Source: Heligmosomoides polygyrus polygyrus
Taxonomy: Eukaryota; Nematoda; Chromadorea; Rhabditida; Heligmosomidae
Assembly: GCA_947396885.1 (NCBI GenBank)
Contig: OX377202.1
Location: 70,652,643 to 70,716,642 of the forward strand
Direction: 5' to 3'
DNA: 64,000 nt
Below, one piece after another: positions 42,181 to 53,984 of the stretch. The notes below the pieces were generated by a model, which saw nothing but the letters and a program-made list of their open reading frames with translations, was not told where the DNA came from and did not search any database. Each line of letters opens with the position of its first letter. Position 1 is the first letter of the stretch. The translations under genes and the position numbers were made by a program.

Positions 42181-44565
42181 TTCATTAGGTTTTTCAGGAA
42201 CTTATCCTTTATCCTTCTAATCGGAAAGATGAGCCCTGCAAAATTAGTGAAGATTAAGGGCGAATGCGGGAAAACTCACTAAGAAAAACACCCGTTAAAA
42301 ATTCCGTTAAATTTCTAAAAATTTCCGTTAAGTCGTTAAGCCAGATTTTAACGAAAAATGCCGTTAATTCGTTAAATTCGTTAAATCGTTAACCGTTAAA
42401 TGTGCACCCCTGGTCTGCAGCAAAATATTCGGGAACCTACCAGAGGTGGACACACTCTGGACCTCATTTTATCTACTGATGCTTCTATTGTTGATTTTGT
42501 CTGTCCAGCCACCTGTAGGGCTGAGCGACCACAACAGTATTAACTTTGCCATCCGCTGTACCTACCTGGAAAATGTGAATATGTACTATCGTCAGTTAAG
42601 TAGATGTGATTATGCAATAGTTTGTGATTATCTGGCGTCCATTGCATGGAGGAACTCTTTTGATGCTCTTGGAAGCGTAAATGAAAAATATGAGCTACTC
42701 TTATCAATTCTACAACAGGCATCGATATCTTTGTGCCATGGCGGGTGTGGCTGTGAAATATTCATCGTTGCCAACTTATCTGCAGAACATGTTACATCAT
42801 CGGGACTGGCTTTTTATGGAGGCAAAGCGCACTCAGGCTAAGCAGGACTGGGAAAGGTACAGGTTTTTTGCTAAGAAATTCGATAAAGAGCTGGAGAAAT
42901 ACAACAATTCTATAGAAAAGAAAATTGTTGAGTCGAGGAATAAAGTTAGGTTTTACAAACTGCTCAATAAAAGCTTAAGGGTGGTAACTTCATTAGCAGC
43001 ATTAGGAGTGGTGATCATGTAGCGGTTACTGATCTGGAAAAAGCCACTATGTTAGCTGAAACATTCTGTGGAGTGTTTCTTGCTGATAACGATTCTATTC
43101 CAGCTTATAGCCCGGAAGTGTTGAAACCTATGTCTACCTTTCCATCGTTTAAAGAAGATCTTTTGTACGAGATTATGATGAAGTGGCCTGACTCATCTTC
43201 GTTGACACCAGATCTTGTACCTACATTTTTCATTAAAAAGATAGCTCATGTAGTGGTAGGTCCTCTGTCATATACTTTTAACCATTCTTGAATGTATGCT
43301 GAGGTCCCACTGAGATAGAAACATTCGTTTGTAACTCCACTACTGAAAAAAGAGCCTGCGAATAATGATTGGACGGCCACATTGGACATGAAAAAGGCGT
43401 GCGATGTAGTATACTTTGATTTTGCGAAGGCTTTCGACCGTGTTAGTTATAGCAAATGGCTGCACAAGATATCTAGGCTTGGTGTTCATCCAGTGATATG
43501 TAAGTGGTTGGAGGAATTTCTTAGTGGGAGGTCCTCCCAGGTAAAAGTGGGTAATGCGTTGTCTAGATGCAAGCAGATCATGAACGGCGTTCCTCAGGAA
43601 GGAGTGCTTTCTCCACTATTATTTATCATCTATACATCTGATATTCCTTACCTACTGAATGGCAGTGGTGTTGTGGTTAAACAGTTTACTGATGATATCA
43701 AGATTTTTCGAGAAGTTATAACATCTGAGGACCAAATCTCTTTGCAGATTGGTATTAATAGGTTGCAGGAGTGGTCCAGCACATGGAGTCTACCTTTAGC
43801 CCCAGAAAAAAACTATGTTTATAAGAATTGGATCTTCATCAACCTCGTTAGATTATAAAATAGGTGACAACCCCATCTCCAGAGTTACAGCGGTACGAGA
43901 CTTAGGATTCTACTATGACGAAAAGTTGGATTTTTCTGAGCATTTAAAGGTAATCCGGAAAAAGGCTCAATCACGTAGTTTCCAGATCTTTAGGGGGTTA
44001 TCCACTCGTAACAAGGCTGTGTTGCTTCAAGCTTATAAAATATATGTTAGACCGATTGCCGAAACTGGTTCTACTGAGAAGGTTCAAAACAATTACACGA
44101 GGAAAATATTGCTTAGATCTGGAAGCCTCCTCTATGCTAGAATACAGTGCTCACGCATAAGAAACAAATATTTCAATCTCCACACGATGGAGTCGCGTAG
44201 GAAGCTAGGAGACGTTTGTGTTATCTTCAAAATGTTATCAGGGATCATGGACGTTGATGTTTCGCAGTTTTATAAGATTTTGTCATCGGTAACGAGAGGT
44301 GATTCCAAAAAGATATCCTACCGCACTTCTAAGACGACCGTAGGGTCTTCTGCTTTTACGTGCAGGGCCGCCTCCTCATACCTAGCTCTAAAACACAATT
44401 TTGAAGTAACTGAGAAGGTCTATGGCTCCTTCAGACGATTTGTGAAGAAGAAACGGTTATGTTATTAGTCTTTTATGGTGAGCATATTCCCAATGGTGTT
44501 TGGGTGTTTTTTCTATGTTTGTTGTGTTTGTTCGTTTTATGAGGTGTGTCTTAAACACCGTAATA

Positions 44566-44566
<1 letters not shown>

Positions 44567-44620
<54 letters not shown>
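44567..44620. repeat. TAA trinucleotide tail of CR1
   Basis: About 18 TAA units form the 3' terminus of the CR1. In reverse they encode a poly-Leu/Tyr ORF, which is an artefact. Confidence 0.9.
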
Positions 44621-44624
<4 letters not shown>

Positions 44625-44699
44625 ATCGTTGAGCATCGCCAATACGCCGTGACCCCACTCGAGTTATAGCGGACGGAAACACACACAGACACACACACA
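44621..44699. repeat. 79-bp direct repeat, right copy
   Basis: Right-hand partner of 40532-40610 with six mismatches. It continues into the remaining end of the host repeat, near CTTTTATATATAGTAGG. Confidence 0.7.
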
Positions 44700-45236
44700 C
44701 ACTCTACTCTTTTATATATAGTAGGACAATGCGAGTCATGCGTGGAAATGCCTATACTGATCATTAAACATCGAATGGATTTGTCATGCTTAAGCACGCC
44801 TTATATACTTACAAGATAGCGTAGTTGATTTGCCCCTGGTTCACGTTCTACGGGCATTTCCTCACCCTCTTTGAGACGCCCTCTTGTTTTAATGCAGTGC
44901 TTGATTGAAGCTCGGTAAGAGCTTCTCAATACACGTGTGCTCCAGTTGAAGCAGGCGTCGGCTGTTGCCGGTACCCCACATCACTTCACGTACCCAAAGC
45001 CCACCAAACCATCCATCCCTTCACGTGTACTGGGACTGAACGCACCTGAGAATGACAAAGCTTTGGCTTTTCCATGGGATGGCCGCGGAACTCGAGAACT
45101 AGGCAAAATATGGATTAAAATTGCTCAAAAATATATCGAATGAGGACTAAACGTGCCACATCCCACGAATCGCTTCATTATCGCCGACCTTTCCTTATTT
45201 TTTTAGGAGCTGTTCACTTTTTTCCTTTTTTTAGAA

Positions 45237-45480
45237 TGATAAATTCGTCCTCATTAGTGAACTTCATGCGCGAATTGGATTCGACTACAAGTCAGACGAA
45301 ACTCGAAATCTGACTATGTTTGGCATGTCATCTGGAGACGGTGGAAGAGCGAAGAGTACCAAGCGCATGTCCAAAGTTCACTCTTTTCGGGTCGCTAGAT
45401 GTGATAATTTTTCCTATTTTCATATCGGAAAACATCCTTTTTCCACTTGTACTTCCTACTGCAATGCAGAATGGAGTTGA
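45237..45480 (+). other. weak endonuclease-like coding remnant
   Basis: After a TTTTTTTAG the frame reads NDKFVLISELHARIGFDYKS then DETRNLTMFGM. This resembles the DKLxLLGDFNARxG block of LINE endonucleases, with the GDFN altered. It could be a LINE fragment or an exon. The surrounding 44730-46800 has nothing else firm. Confidence 0.25.
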
Positions 45481-46809
45481 AGATTTGCGAATACACAACA
45501 AGGAGACCCTATCCCCCCTAATTGAGCCAACAGTGCACCCGGGAGAGTTTAAAAGTTACACAACAGACCAGAAGACGTATCGCCCCAACTACTCATTCGA
45601 GGATGGGTGACTCAGTTCGTCTTGTTAGTGATAGGAATAGATCTACACCATCTACATCTGACATCTCTCCCTGAGCTCAGCAAAATATTGAATTTATAAA
45701 AACCCAGATGGGCATTTATTCAGTTTGACACGCCGTACGGGCGATTTCCTCAGAATGAAAAGCACGGAATTCACACCGCGACGTTTCTTTCTCGTAACTG
45801 AATTCCGGCAGCTATTTCGGTCATCAGCCGTTGTTAATCTTTGCTAATGCGTCTTTCAACTTTCAGTCATGAAGCCCTTTCACGCACTACGAAGTCCTAT
45901 GCTGTCGTATTAGAGCTTACTGCAGGTCGCAAGTCGATCAAGATGAGCGAACATTAAGAAGCAAGAAGATCCCACACCACTCGTGGTACACCAGAAGCAG
46001 TGTGACTTATGACGCAGACCGCGGAAGTTTCGCGAAATTGTTTTTCTGCTGAGAAAGGATTGCGCCGTCACTTGTGAAATGAATATTTCTGGGGGGATTC
46101 ATGTTGCTGGCTCTCAGTCTTCGACTCACTAAGCTTCGAGGCTTTTGAGAGGTAAGCACCAGCATCACTTGTTGTTACACCAAATGCTGAGAATTTCAAG
46201 AATGGGAATCGCTCTTATAGCCGTAGCTCATCGCCCCATAGTTGAAGGGGGACAAGAAGGAAAAAACTACGTTGGCGGTGCTGTGGGTTTAAAACACTTA
46301 CGCAGAACATCGGCTAGAGTAGCGGGATGAATTGATTATCGTCAAACCCTCATGAAATGTGACAATTGCAGTTTTAGATGGCCCCTGATATGAAGTTGTC
46401 TTGAGATTTCTTCCCTCTGGAAACATAGTAAGAGGAAGCCGACGATTTCTTTTCTAAAATTGAATACCCACTAATATTTATGTTACTTCTGAAATGTATT
46501 GCTAGCAACAATTTAGCAAATATCTTCCAAGTGTTGAGAACGTCCCGAATGTAATTCCGAATCGAAACCTCATCTTGAGATACTTCCTTCTTTTTCATGC
46601 TTCATTTCGACACATGAATTAGCAAAGGTAAGCGAATTCAACATTTGCAGGAAACGTAAAAGGATTAGGCTAGAAATTTTCGTCATTGTAGTTCAAAACG
46701 TGCTAGAAGTGGTAAATTAATCATCGTCGATTCAACTTGGTTTCAAAATACATCATATTATGATGATACAGATAATAAATCTCCAAAATACATCCTGGCG
46801 TCAAACTGT

Positions 46810-47045
46810 TCTCGGGCGCGTCGTCACGTAGAAGAAGGTTTTGGCTGCCACGAACACGAATCGAGGTTCTTGGCCTGATCCCGCCCTGACCAAACAAGTT
46901 CTCTGATGCCGGCGTAAGTTAGTTGGTTAATTGCTAGAAAGCTTATTCGGGAGAGATAAAAACTTTGACTTTTTCATTGGCAACTTATTTTGTAGGTCAA
47001 ATACACGATATCATGGAAGAAATAAAATGCGCGGTGCATCTTTCA
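46810..47045 (+). repeat. degenerate SINE
   Basis: Follows the SINE from a GGGCGCGTCGTCACGTAG-like start through a GGTTCTTGGCCTGATCCCGC B-box region to CTTTTTCATTGGC and GGTCAAATACACGATATCAT. It carries many substitutions. Confidence 0.4.
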
Positions 47046-47049
47046 AAGA

Positions 47050-48600
47050 GACTGAATAAACCCGACCTTCACCATCTCATCCTTAAGAATTCTCGCTGTG
47101 CAATGCCACATTACTCTTTTCCTTCCCTGGGGACGAACCGCCCCGACCTTTGCAGTGATTTGGAAGCATTGGCGTCCTTCCGGTTCTCCAGTTGAAGATT
47201 TCCGAATGGAGGCAGAGCTGGGCCATGTCAACAGCCGCCGAATCTGATATTCTCGGACATAGCGTCATCGCAAGCCGCTATTTGTGGGGGGTACACGCAA
47301 ACAACAACATCGACTGTTGAACGAGTCAACGTCATGTCTGCGCGTCTTCTCGACGCGGACATGTCAATCCTTTCTCCAGCTTCCTGTTGCAGAAGGCAAG
47401 CGCAAGAGACCGGGATTTCCACCGACGTTGGAAAACATGTTTTCTCGAGCAGGTGACATGAATCGCTACGCTCCGTGCGGTGCTTAATCTGCTATGCGAG
47501 AGCAAGCACTAATCTTTGGGCTCGTAATGGGAGCGATGAACCCTGAGCGGTAATCGTCACTAGGCGAGACACGGAATGCGACCTCGTGAAAAAACACAGA
47601 CTTGCACAAAGAGTAACCAAATGCTTTTAGGACTATTCAACGGCGGGAGAGGAGTTCAAAAATAATTCTCACTAAAATAGCTTACCCGCTGGAAACAGCG
47701 TGATAGCACAGTGATCAGTCCTTTAGTGTTGATGTGACGCCAGGACTTTCGGAGAACCGCCACCTGGAAATCAAAAATATTCGAAATTCCTGTAGACTTC
47801 CTGGAAAATTATAGGCATAGCAAGGAAATGCGTTTATTTAGGAAGTTGTTTCTTTTTGAATGGTTCAAGAAATGGATATGCGCCTATTTAAGAAATTGAT
47901 ACCACACGATGGTTAGCCAAGAAAAGTGGTAAGGAGCAAACATGCACAAATAGTAGTCAGCATTCTCTCTACTTATTCCCTCTTAAAACTTTTGTCGTAG
48001 CTAAGCATGTTGGTTAAAAAGTAGCAAAGAACCTCTAAGAATGACACATAGTTTCAAAAAGGATATTTATGTCCAGATTTCTGGTGAAAGTTAGTAGTAA
48101 TATTGCGTAGAAGCGCTTCGTTTTCCTGACTTGCCTGAGTTATGGAAGCAAGCAGTCGTGGGTTGCTGTTAAAAAACAAAAATAATATAATATGAATCAA
48201 ATTTAGCCCAGACTAATGAGTGCAGCAGTGAGTTGATGAGTACAAACGAGATTCGCGTTCAAAAAAAATAATAAAGTCACAAGATATGCGGATGCAATTG
48301 GACGCACTGGTGACTTGCGCCCAAATATTCTTGAACACAGTGCGGTACTTTAATGGCAAGATGCTGTAGCAACATTCTGGCATTAGAAAGGGTCCAAAAT
48401 TCTTTTACGCGTAAATTATTTCGTCGATGTTACATGCTCTCCTATTCCGAAATTTCAAATTTCCACGTTGGAAATGAATCGGTGGGTCTTCTCTTTCTGG
48501 AATGGAGAAGAAAAAGGCTTGATCTCTGAATGGTACTTAAGATGTTTAAGGGCTTAACTAATCTACCTATCTCTCAATCCTTCAATCAGGCCCCTCCGAT
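47050..48600. other. intergenic DNA, nothing assigned
   Basis: Overlapping ORFs on both strands at 47043-47487 have no recognised domain. The rest is AT-rich. Confidence 0.35.
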
Positions 48601-48962
48601 ACCAGAGGTGCTGAGATAAAGCTTACTACTGCAAATGCTAAGTCTTTGGTCAGGTCATTTTTTTCAGTCTCAGAAGTCGCTCAAATTCACTCACAATCAC
48701 TTCCACCTGCCATCCCGTCGGTGAGCGGCCGTGTGTCTGATTGAGGTTTCCTTATAGGTTTTCTCATCTATTTTTAATCTAATTGTAATCCTTATTGTAT
48801 CCGCTTCTTCAGATTAGGCATTCTTTTTTGAAAGAACTCCGATTTAAAGCCTCTTTCCTCCCTTTTTAGTGTATCACCTGCAGGCACCCTCGTTCCTTTT
48901 TCGTGAAGAACGCATCGGCGTGTATTTTATCGATTGTCTTGGATCGCCAAAAACAACACATC

Positions 48963-49640
48963 ATGTCGCAGCGAACCAAGACTAGCAAAAGAACATCAGA
49001 AACGTCGGTGAAGATTAGTAATAGAGGTCAAGAGGTAGGAGATGGTAAGATGAGCTCTACCCCGACTGATTTCAGTACTCTATCCGTCAGCGAACTCATT
49101 AATGCGGTCCTTGAAAGAAATAAAGACCCAGTCATTGAACAAATGATGTTCGCACTGATCTCAAAACTTCCTCAGGAAATGTCGGAGCGTATTGAGATGG
49201 AGAAGAAAGAGAGGAGCATCGTTATTGAATGGCTGCCTGAGCCTCCAGCCGATCTCTCTCCTTCTGTAAAGCAACGGGATCTTGAAGAAAAGGTTGGTGA
49301 AATTTTTGATGTTCTTGATCTAGAGTGCCGCCCCTTGGAGCTGTACAGAATGGGCAGGTGCGAGCGCGGACGTGTCCGCAAGGTAAAGGTAGTACTGCCT
49401 TCGAAGTCCCATTGGACTACAGCCCTCTCAAATTCGTGGAGGCTTCGAAGCAGTCCTGCCTTTAGTAAGGTTCGCATCCGTCGTAGTATGAGCTCTGAGG
49501 AGCGGAAACGAGAATATGAGTTGAGGCAGGAATGTAGGGAACGTAATAGGCAATTAAACGACAGGGTGTGGGTGGTTTACCGTGGCGAGTTAAGGCGGGC
49601 AGAAGACCTACCGAAGCCCAAAGCTTCGGGAAACGTCTAG
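48963..49640 (+). CDS. CR1 ORF1 protein (226 aa)
   Basis: It starts at ATG 48963 (the frame is open a little further upstream without an ATG). The N-terminus is Ser/Thr/Lys-rich, followed by LSVSELINAVLERNKDP. A central domain, RSIVIEWLPEPPADL to VRKVKVVLPSKSHW, resembles the RRM-like nucleic-acid-binding part of LINE ORF1 proteins. The C-terminus is Arg-rich (SSEERKREYELRQECRERNR). ORF1 proteins coat the element RNA. The frame is intact and overlaps the upstream frame of ORF2. Confidence 0.75.
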   Translation: MSQRTKTSKRTSETSVKISNRGQEVGDGKMSSTPTDFSTLSVSELINAVLERNKDPVIEQMMFALISKLPQEMSERIEMEKKERSIVIEWLPEPPADLSPSVKQRDLEEKVGEIFDVLDLECRPLELYRMGRCERGRVRKVKVVLPSKSHWTTALSNSWRLRSSPAFSKVRIRRSMSSEERKREYELRQECRERNRQLNDRVWVVYRGELRRAEDLPKPKASGNV

Positions 49641-49649
49641 CCGGACACG

Positions 49650-52509
49650 GCATACCACCTTCATGTCCTGTTGTGAACTGTGCCTTATTCAACGCACGTA
49701 GCCTTGTAAATAAAATACACCATCTCCATTTCTTTTTGTCCACCTACGAACCAGACTTAGTGTTTGTTACTGAAACATGGTTTTCAAAAAAGATATCGAA
49801 TTCAGAGGTTGTCGCTAACTTTCCCTACTCGCTTTTCAGAGTTGACCGTAGTGACCGAAAAGGTGGTGGTATTTGTTGTCTTGCTAAAAATTCCATTAGC
49901 TTGGCTTCTGTTAGCGTTTCCCCTGCCTTAACTCTGATGTTCTCTGTGTAGATGTGTTTGATTCATCATGCCTATCTGCATCTAGGGTTGTTTTAGTTTA
50001 CCGTCCTCCAAACTCTAATGCACATGAAGACGATACCCTTATAGACACATTGTTAGAACTTTGCCTTTCAAATGGACATCTAGTCGTGCTTGGAGACTTC
50101 AACCTAGACATCGACTGGGTTCACCATAGCAGACCTAAAAATCAGCATCTAGTTAAATTTGTGGAATTCTTCGACAGCTGTTGCTTGAGTCAGCAGGTAA
50201 TGAAACCTACTCGAGGTGATTCAATTCTTGACATAATTCTAACCTCAACACCTATCATAGAAAATATCTCTGTCCTTCCCCCGTTCGCTTCATCTGACCA
50301 CAATGTAATTTCTTTTCAAATCCATATACCATTGCTTAAGCAACGTGACCTACCTCTCCCAAATTTTAGTAAAGCCAATTATCCTGCCTTAAATTTATAT
50401 TTTAGTTCTATTAACTGGTCGTCGGTATTTGAAGGATACCATGACACTGATGATTTGTACAAAAGATTTTGCCAAGTAGTATATTACGGTTTATCTGTAC
50501 ATGTTCCCTTTAAGACAGTAAGAACGTCGGCGCAACGTTATCCAAAACACATCTCCAATTTGATTGCCCAAAAATCTCGCCTTTTCAATACATTACTGAA
50601 TCCACTCTCTCATCCACACTACAAGAAGGTGTGTCAGGAATTGGATCACCACTTGAAGAGGTTTTTAGCTTACAAGGAAAAGCTCTGCTCTAGACGAAAT
50701 AACAAACAGGCACTATTTTCCCTCCTCCGGTGCAGTCTGAAGCAGCAATCAGAGTTACCTGTACTAGAGGATCACACTGGTGTTCTTTATAAGGACGACC
50801 TACAGAAGGCTGAAGCCCTAGCTACCTTTTTTGCTTCAGTTTTTACTTCCGACTCGCAAACAGCATTCGATCGCGTAGAGAGTGACACTGAACAGACATA
50901 CTTTGATGAACGGCTAAGTATAGGTGAACTTATGATACATCCCAGCGATGTACTAAGGGTACTGAAGCGGCTCAAATGCTCTACATCAGCGACTTTTGAC
51001 GGTATTCCACAAATTCTTTTCCGAAAATGTGCACATTCCCTTTACGAGCCTTTGTCTATGATTTTCAACATCTCTTTGATTTACGGTGAAGTTCCTAAAA
51101 TATGGAAAGAATCCATTATTACAGCTATTCCGAAAGATCCGAATTCAGTATTGGTGTCTTCCTATCGACCTATTAGCATTACTCCAGTTCCAGTGAAGGT
51201 AATGGAGAGCATTATTCGTGATAGAATTGTTGCGTTGTTCACTAAAAACAATGTAATTCCAATTGAACAACATGGCTTTATAGCAGGAGCTTCTACTGCT
51301 ACACAACTTGCGGATTGTACCTTTGACTGGGATCTTGCACTGAATAATGGAGAGTCTGTTGATGTGATTTATGTGGATTTGTCAAAAGCTTTTGATAAAG
51401 TAAACCATGAAAAACTTCTACATAAACTTCACCAACTTGGCATAAGAGGGTATATGTTGAGATGGATCCGTTCTTATTTAAATGGTAGACGTATGTGTGT
51501 TAAGGTCGGAAATTCGTTTTCTAAGAGTTATGACTGCAGTAGCGGTGTGCCCCAAGGAGGCGTACTGTCACCGGTTCTCTTCCTTGCATACACATGCGAC
51601 CTTCCTGCAAGATTGGTCACCCACTCTCGGGTGAAGGTGCAAATGTATGCTGATGATATAAAGATTTATGGAATCTACAACAACAGTAATAAAGACCAGG
51701 TCTGTGAGGCTTTATCCCAGTCCATCAATATAATGTTGGACTGGGCTAACACTTGGCAGATACCTGTGAACCTCTCTAAGACTTTAGTTCTCCATATTGG
51801 TGAATCACCTAGTGTGGAATACAGTTTCAACAGCTTTATGCTTACACCCACGACGGTGGTTCGCGATCTTGGAGTTTTCGTAGATTGCGAGCTTAATTAT
51901 AGAAATCATATTGACATTATAGTCCGAAAAGCATTTTCTACTCTTTTCTCGATTTGTAGAAACCTGAAGTGCAGTGACAGCTCCATAATGATATGCTTAT
52001 ATAAGACGTACGTTCTCCCAATACTAGAGTACTGTTCTCAGATTTGGAGTCCGTTTACTAAAAAGGGTCAAGAAAAGATTGAAAAGGTTCAAAAGGCTTT
52101 CACAAAAATCTTATTTTATAGGTGTATCCCTGTTACTGGTAATTCTAGAGTAGTTCCTCCATATAAAGAGAGACTCAAATTGTTTAATCTTAGAAGTCTT
52201 CATTATAGGCGGGTATTCAATGATATAGTTTTCTGTTTTAAAGTCCTTAAAGGTGAGTCTAGATTAAGAGCAAGTAAGTATTGGACCTTTTTACCTGTGC
52301 AAGGTCGCTGCAATAAATACCGATTTCACTATCCCACGTTAAGGAGAAAGCATCGTGAAAAGGTGTTTAATTCTATATTCCATCGTGGAGCTCGGTGGCT
52401 ACAAATGTTGCCTCCGAGCCTATTAGAAGCACCAAATATTTTTGATTTTCGTGAAATGTTGAAGAAGGTAGATTTACTTTCAAAGCTGCATATCTGTGAC
52501 ATCACCTAG
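49650..52509 (+). CDS. CR1 ORF2: APE endonuclease and reverse transcriptase, one frameshift
   Basis: The endonuclease starts with NCALFNARSLVNK (about 49675) and VTETWFSKK. The frame shifts by one base near 49920-49935, where the first frame ends in a stop at 49949-49951. It resumes as VVLVYRPPNSN, LVVLGDFNLDIDW and SSDHNVISF, covering the endonuclease motifs. RT blocks in the 851-codon second frame are SYRPISITPVPVKVMESII, QHGFIAGASTATQL, VIYVDLSKAFDKVNHEKLL, SSGVPQGGVLSPVLFLAYTC and MYADDIKIYG (catalytic YADD). The thumb and C-terminus end at TAG 52507-52509. Confidence 0.9.
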
Positions 52510-53102
52510 AGACTGCATTGTTCGTTTTCGTTTTTAATTTTCTGGTTTCAGGTTTCTAATCTACTCTTATTCAGTTAGTTTCGCTAACACTACACATTTT
52601 TCTGGAATTTCAGCTGATTTTGCTTTTTCTCCTTAATCATGCCTTGTTTCTTCCCATTCCTTTTGTTTGATTTTTTTTTTCCTAGAAATTGTTCCGTTCA
52701 CTGTTCACCTCGTTAAATCGACGACACTTCACGCACCTGCTTTCGATACCCTAGACCCTAGAGCAGCTGCTGGATGGGATTTGGTGGAGTTGGCGGACCT
52801 ACTAAGTTGGTATCCGGAGCCGTTCTCCCTCATACGACTTGCAGTGTTGGCGGGCCACTGCTCTTCTTCGCCAATTTCCCATCCTCATTAACCCAACTCT
52901 TTCTATTGGTGCTTTGTAATTTTTCTTCCGTTTTGTTTTGTTTCTCTTTTTTCCTAGGAGTTTTGTCATTCTCATCGAAAAACAGGATGGCTGTACTTGT
53001 TCTTGTTTGTAGAAAATCTTTTGTGTGTGTGTTTTTTTTTTGCGTTCTTTCGTGTTAGTAGTCTAACTTGCTGTGTCCGTGTTAGAAGCGCACTATTTTG
53101 TG

Positions 53103-53135
53103 CAAATAAATAAATAAATAAATAAATAAATAAAT
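53103..53135. repeat. TAAA tetranucleotide tail of CR1
   Basis: About eight AAAT units at the 3' end of the CR1 element. Confidence 0.9.
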
Positions 53136-53429
53136 TGCAATCGTGTTCTCCGCTCTACCGTTTGGTCTCTAAGTTATGCCACCTTCAAGAAACATGCTGC
53201 CAACTTTATTGCTTAGTATCTTAATTACTGTTTATTCTCTTGGCGTTAGATGCGTTCACTTCTTTTTTTTTTCGTTCCTAGTTAGGAGGATTATTCCTTT
53301 AGGTCTTGCTCTTACCTTCCTTATGTTTGTGCTTTTTGTCTGTTTCGCTGTTTCAATTGTGTCATTTGACACCCACAATGAACAAATAAGTAATAAATAT
53401 TCATGCGGATTTCAATAAATTATGCAGGT

Positions 53430-53562
53430 GAGAAGTGAAGACGGAACGATCGAGCAGTACCTGTGATGGCATCAACGACGGACAGATCGGAATAATCGCA
53501 CGAGCCGAGGAAATAGAGCCAGACCTCTCTCGCATGCTGTCTGAAATTGACTTTACTCACTT
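53430..53562 (+). CDS. possible exon of an unknown gene
   Basis: The frame reads CDGINDGQIGIIARAEEIEP then DLSRMLSEIDFTHLQ up to a donor-like TTGCAG|GTGTAC at 53562. Composition is convincingly protein-like, but no family is recognised. The acceptor is uncertain (an AG near 53433). It lies about 300 bp after the CR1, so the CR1 may be an intronic insertion. From 53563 to 53985 only a weak frame at 53611-53805 is seen. Confidence 0.4.
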
Positions 53563-53984
53563 GCAGGTGTACGAGCATGTACTAAAAAGATCTAGAAGAA
53601 TGCACAATTCATGACAAGGTTTGGTTGCAACTTATTAGGTCAGAGCTGTGTGAGAGGTGAAGACTTAAAACGATATGCAACAAGTGGATGTGGACGGTGC
53701 CTAAGGAGAATCGCCTCATCTTCACCACTGAAGTTCCGTGCGATAATTATTTTTCATAACACACAAGAGCTAAGAACATTCACAGGGTTTAAAAAATGCT
53801 GCTGAGCATGTGAGCAGTGAAACGCAGTGGTGTTCTGTAAACCTTCAAATAAACGATGGTGCTCAAGAAGAAAAGCAGCTCATTAAACACGCTAAACTAT
53901 CGTATTTTAGCTGACGTGAGAAGCACATATGTACGTAGAGATGAGCAGTGGTTGCACTAGCAGCAGCTCACCAATTTTCATAAT

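Larger units (their letters stand above)
40942..42412 (-). mobile_element. hAT-superfamily DNA transposon (non-autonomous) inside CR1
   Basis: The ends are inverted: CAGTGGTGCA on the left and the complement of CAGGGGTGCA on the right. A perfect 8-bp duplication GTCTGCAG flanks it at 40934-40941 and 42413-42420. Both features are diagnostic of hAT. Subterminal regions are packed with CGTTAA-type repeats. A minus-strand transposase remnant and a nested SINE lie inside. Confidence 0.92.
40648..44468 (+). pseudogene. CR1 endonuclease and reverse transcriptase, broken
   Basis: Endonuclease remnants lie at 40648-40908 and 42420-42540, with LSDHNSINFAIR holding the catalytic DH. The RT is at 43382-44468. 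DVVYFDFAKAFDRVSY carries the first Asp motif. NGVPQEGVLSPLLFIIYTSD follows. KQFTDDIKIFRE stands where YADD is expected, so the catalytic Asp pair is kept but the flanking Tyr-Ala is Phe-Thr. A frameshift near 43850 leads into RVTAVRDLGFYYDEKLDFSE and the C-terminal SSAFTCRAASSYLALKHNF. Several frameshifts in 42500-43300 disable the gene. Confidence 0.85.
40611..44620 (+). mobile_element. CR1-type LINE, 5'-truncated, interrupted by a hAT
   Basis: It starts inside the endonuclease (IRIVAVYRAP, VVVGDFNYPGVVWTNLQQSG) and ends in a TAA microsatellite tail. The hAT at 40942-42412 splits it between VCSHGLQQ and NIREPTRGG. Removing the hAT and one copy of its 8-bp duplication restores the reading. 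It belongs to the same subfamily as the fragment at 12765, and it is surrounded by 79-bp direct repeats. Confidence 0.85.
48600..53135 (+). mobile_element. almost intact CR1-type LINE
   Basis: Contains a 5' leader (start uncertain, before 48963), ORF1 and ORF2, a ~590-bp 3' UTR and a TAAA-repeat tail. Only one frameshift was found in ORF2. It differs in sequence from the CR1 subfamily at 12765 and 40611. It is the most complete retroelement in the window and could be recently active. No target duplication could be located. Confidence 0.85.

Noticed and set aside
44457..44797. ORFs with poly-Leu and poly-Tyr runs
   Set aside because: Translation of the TAA microsatellite at the CR1 tail.
47692..47765. 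tRNA-like sequence with GATAGCACAGTGATCAG
   Set aside because: No matching B box at the right distance.
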